Source: a bacterium (GTDB taxonomy: Bacteria > Patescibacteria > Dojkabacteria > JAKAPS01 > JAJZLI01). From it: DNA of 6,194 nucleotides. Below the pieces are notes generated by a model. The model ran no database searches. It was given only the letters and a program-made list of their open reading frames with translations, and was not told where the DNA came from. Each line of letters starts with the position of its first letter. Position 1 is the first letter of the stretch. A program made the position numbers and the translations under genes. This document shows positions 5,669 to 6,194 of this stretch, in pieces. The stretch is taken from positions 1 through 6,194 of the forward strand of contig JAJZWL010000016.1 of the NCBI GenBank assembly GCA_021846685.1, in the 5' to 3' direction.

Positions 5669-5986
5669 AAACAACACTAATTAGTTTTACCAATAACCTT
5701 ACTATGAATTTTATTATATTATGTTCTTTTATATTTATATATTTATATCAGTCAGAATAATGTTGACTTATTTATACTTAACCTTTTGCATTCTTGTGAA
5801 ATTAAGTTAAAGAAAATATACTAAGATATAAGAAAGTCAAGTAAATAAAGTGATGACACAATGTTAATCTTAATTGAGTATTAAATAAATAATAATAAAG
5901 AAAATCTGAATTCTAAATACAATATTTAAGTTTAAATAAAAATAAATAAAATATACCTATTACATAATAATTAAAAATGCTATAAA
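5669..5986. other. 318-bp AT-rich spacer
   Basis: The spacer contains candidate promoters for the restriction-modification gene (minus strand) and possibly for the small ORF at 5987 (plus strand, TATA-like AAAATATA at about 5948-5955). No gene, RNA or convincing repeat was seen beyond low-complexity A/T runs. Confidence 0.5.
5709..5748 (-). promoter_or_regulatory. Candidate promoter of the restriction-modification gene
   Basis: On the minus strand two TATA-like strings occur: AATATAAAAG (about 5735-5727) and AATATAATAAAAT (5720-5709). They would start transcripts near 5704 or 5688, giving leaders of about 36 or 20 bases to ATG 5668. No Shine-Dalgarno site lies in the usual place, so translation may be weak. 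The low sequence complexity makes the assignment tentative. Confidence 0.35.
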
Positions 5987-6184
5987 ATGATCAAAGAAAC
6001 AAATAACCAATATAGTAATAAAAATAATAATTTTGATTATAAAAGTTCAAAAATTTTAATAATGGATGATAATAAAATGGAAATCAAATTTAATAATAGT
6101 GATATTATAACTAAAGTTTCCTATCTATATAATACATTTGGTCCTCCAAATCCAAGACTTGAAGAATCTTATTATACACATTAA
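5987..6184 (+). CDS. Doubtful small protein, 65 residues
   Basis: The ORF runs from ATG to TAA. The first 15 residues are Asn/Lys-rich, as expected by chance in AT-rich DNA. The rest looks more protein-like: KILIMDDNKMEIKFNNSD around 22-39 could form two strands, followed by SYLYNTFGPPNPRLEESYYTH. There is no Shine-Dalgarno site. A TATA-like AAAATATA at 5948-5955 would start a transcript near 5978-5983, which would allow an almost leaderless mRNA. I do not recognise the family. It is divergent from the restriction-modification gene. It could be a small hypothetical gene, the remnant of a longer one, or noise. Confidence 0.35.
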   Translation: MIKETNNQYSNKNNNFDYKSSKILIMDDNKMEIKFNNSDIITKVSYLYNTFGPPNPRLEESYYTH

Positions 6185-6194
6185 AACAGATAAA

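Noticed and set aside
5669..5677. GTG start at 5677 for the restriction-modification enzyme
   Set aside because: ATG 5668 is only three codons later and begins the usual polar N-terminus (MDKEQMK); no ribosome site favours GTG. The choice remains uncertain.
5725..5750. ATATTTATATATTTATAT-like A/T repeat as an origin or CRISPR-like repeat
   Set aside because: It is simple low-complexity sequence with no regular spacing, and fits promoter TATA content of the divergent genes.

Overview
The window is very AT-rich and looks archaeal. It carries an archaeal-type histone fold, a polyprenyl-phosphate sugar-1-phosphate transferase of the GPT/MraY group, Shine-Dalgarno sites of the GGTG(A) type, TATA-like boxes, and a tRNA-Arg without an encoded CCA end. 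A low-GC methanogen of the Methanobacteriales (Methanosphaera or Methanobrevibacter-like) would fit, but that placement is inference from gene content and composition.

Layout from left to right. (1) At 15-353 (+) is a histone-fold protein with an unusual lysine-rich C-terminal tail. It converges on, and overlaps by 14 bp, a membrane glycosyl-phosphate transferase gene (340-1401, -). (2) A divergent promoter region (1402-1523) separates the transferase from tRNA-Arg(GCG) at 1524-1597 (+). (3) The interval 1598-2040 has no intact gene. It holds what looks like a decayed minus-strand membrane-protein gene (1693-1926) interrupted by three in-frame TAG codons. (4) A small four-helix membrane protein of unknown function (2041-2448, -) has a good ribosome site and an A/T hairpin after its stop. 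(5) A 556-bp gene-free stretch (2449-3004) is rich in short dyads, including two perfect 12-bp palindromes 36 bp apart. (6) A large single-chain restriction-modification enzyme of type IIG design (3005-5668, -) joins an N-terminal PD-(D/E)XK nuclease, an N6-adenine methylase with DPACGSGSF and NPPY motifs, and a C-terminal target-recognition region. (7) A 318-bp AT-rich spacer leads to a doubtful 65-codon ORF (5987-6184, +).

The left part (histone, lipid-linked sugar transferase, tRNA) looks like core chromosome. From about 1.6 kb rightwards coding density falls sharply, and the content is accessory: a gene remnant, an orphan membrane protein and a stand-alone restriction-modification enzyme. 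No transposase, integrase, CRISPR array or toxin-antitoxin pair was found. I see no convincing multi-gene novel system. The most unusual items are the tailed histone with altered DNA-contact positions and the amber-interrupted membrane ORF.
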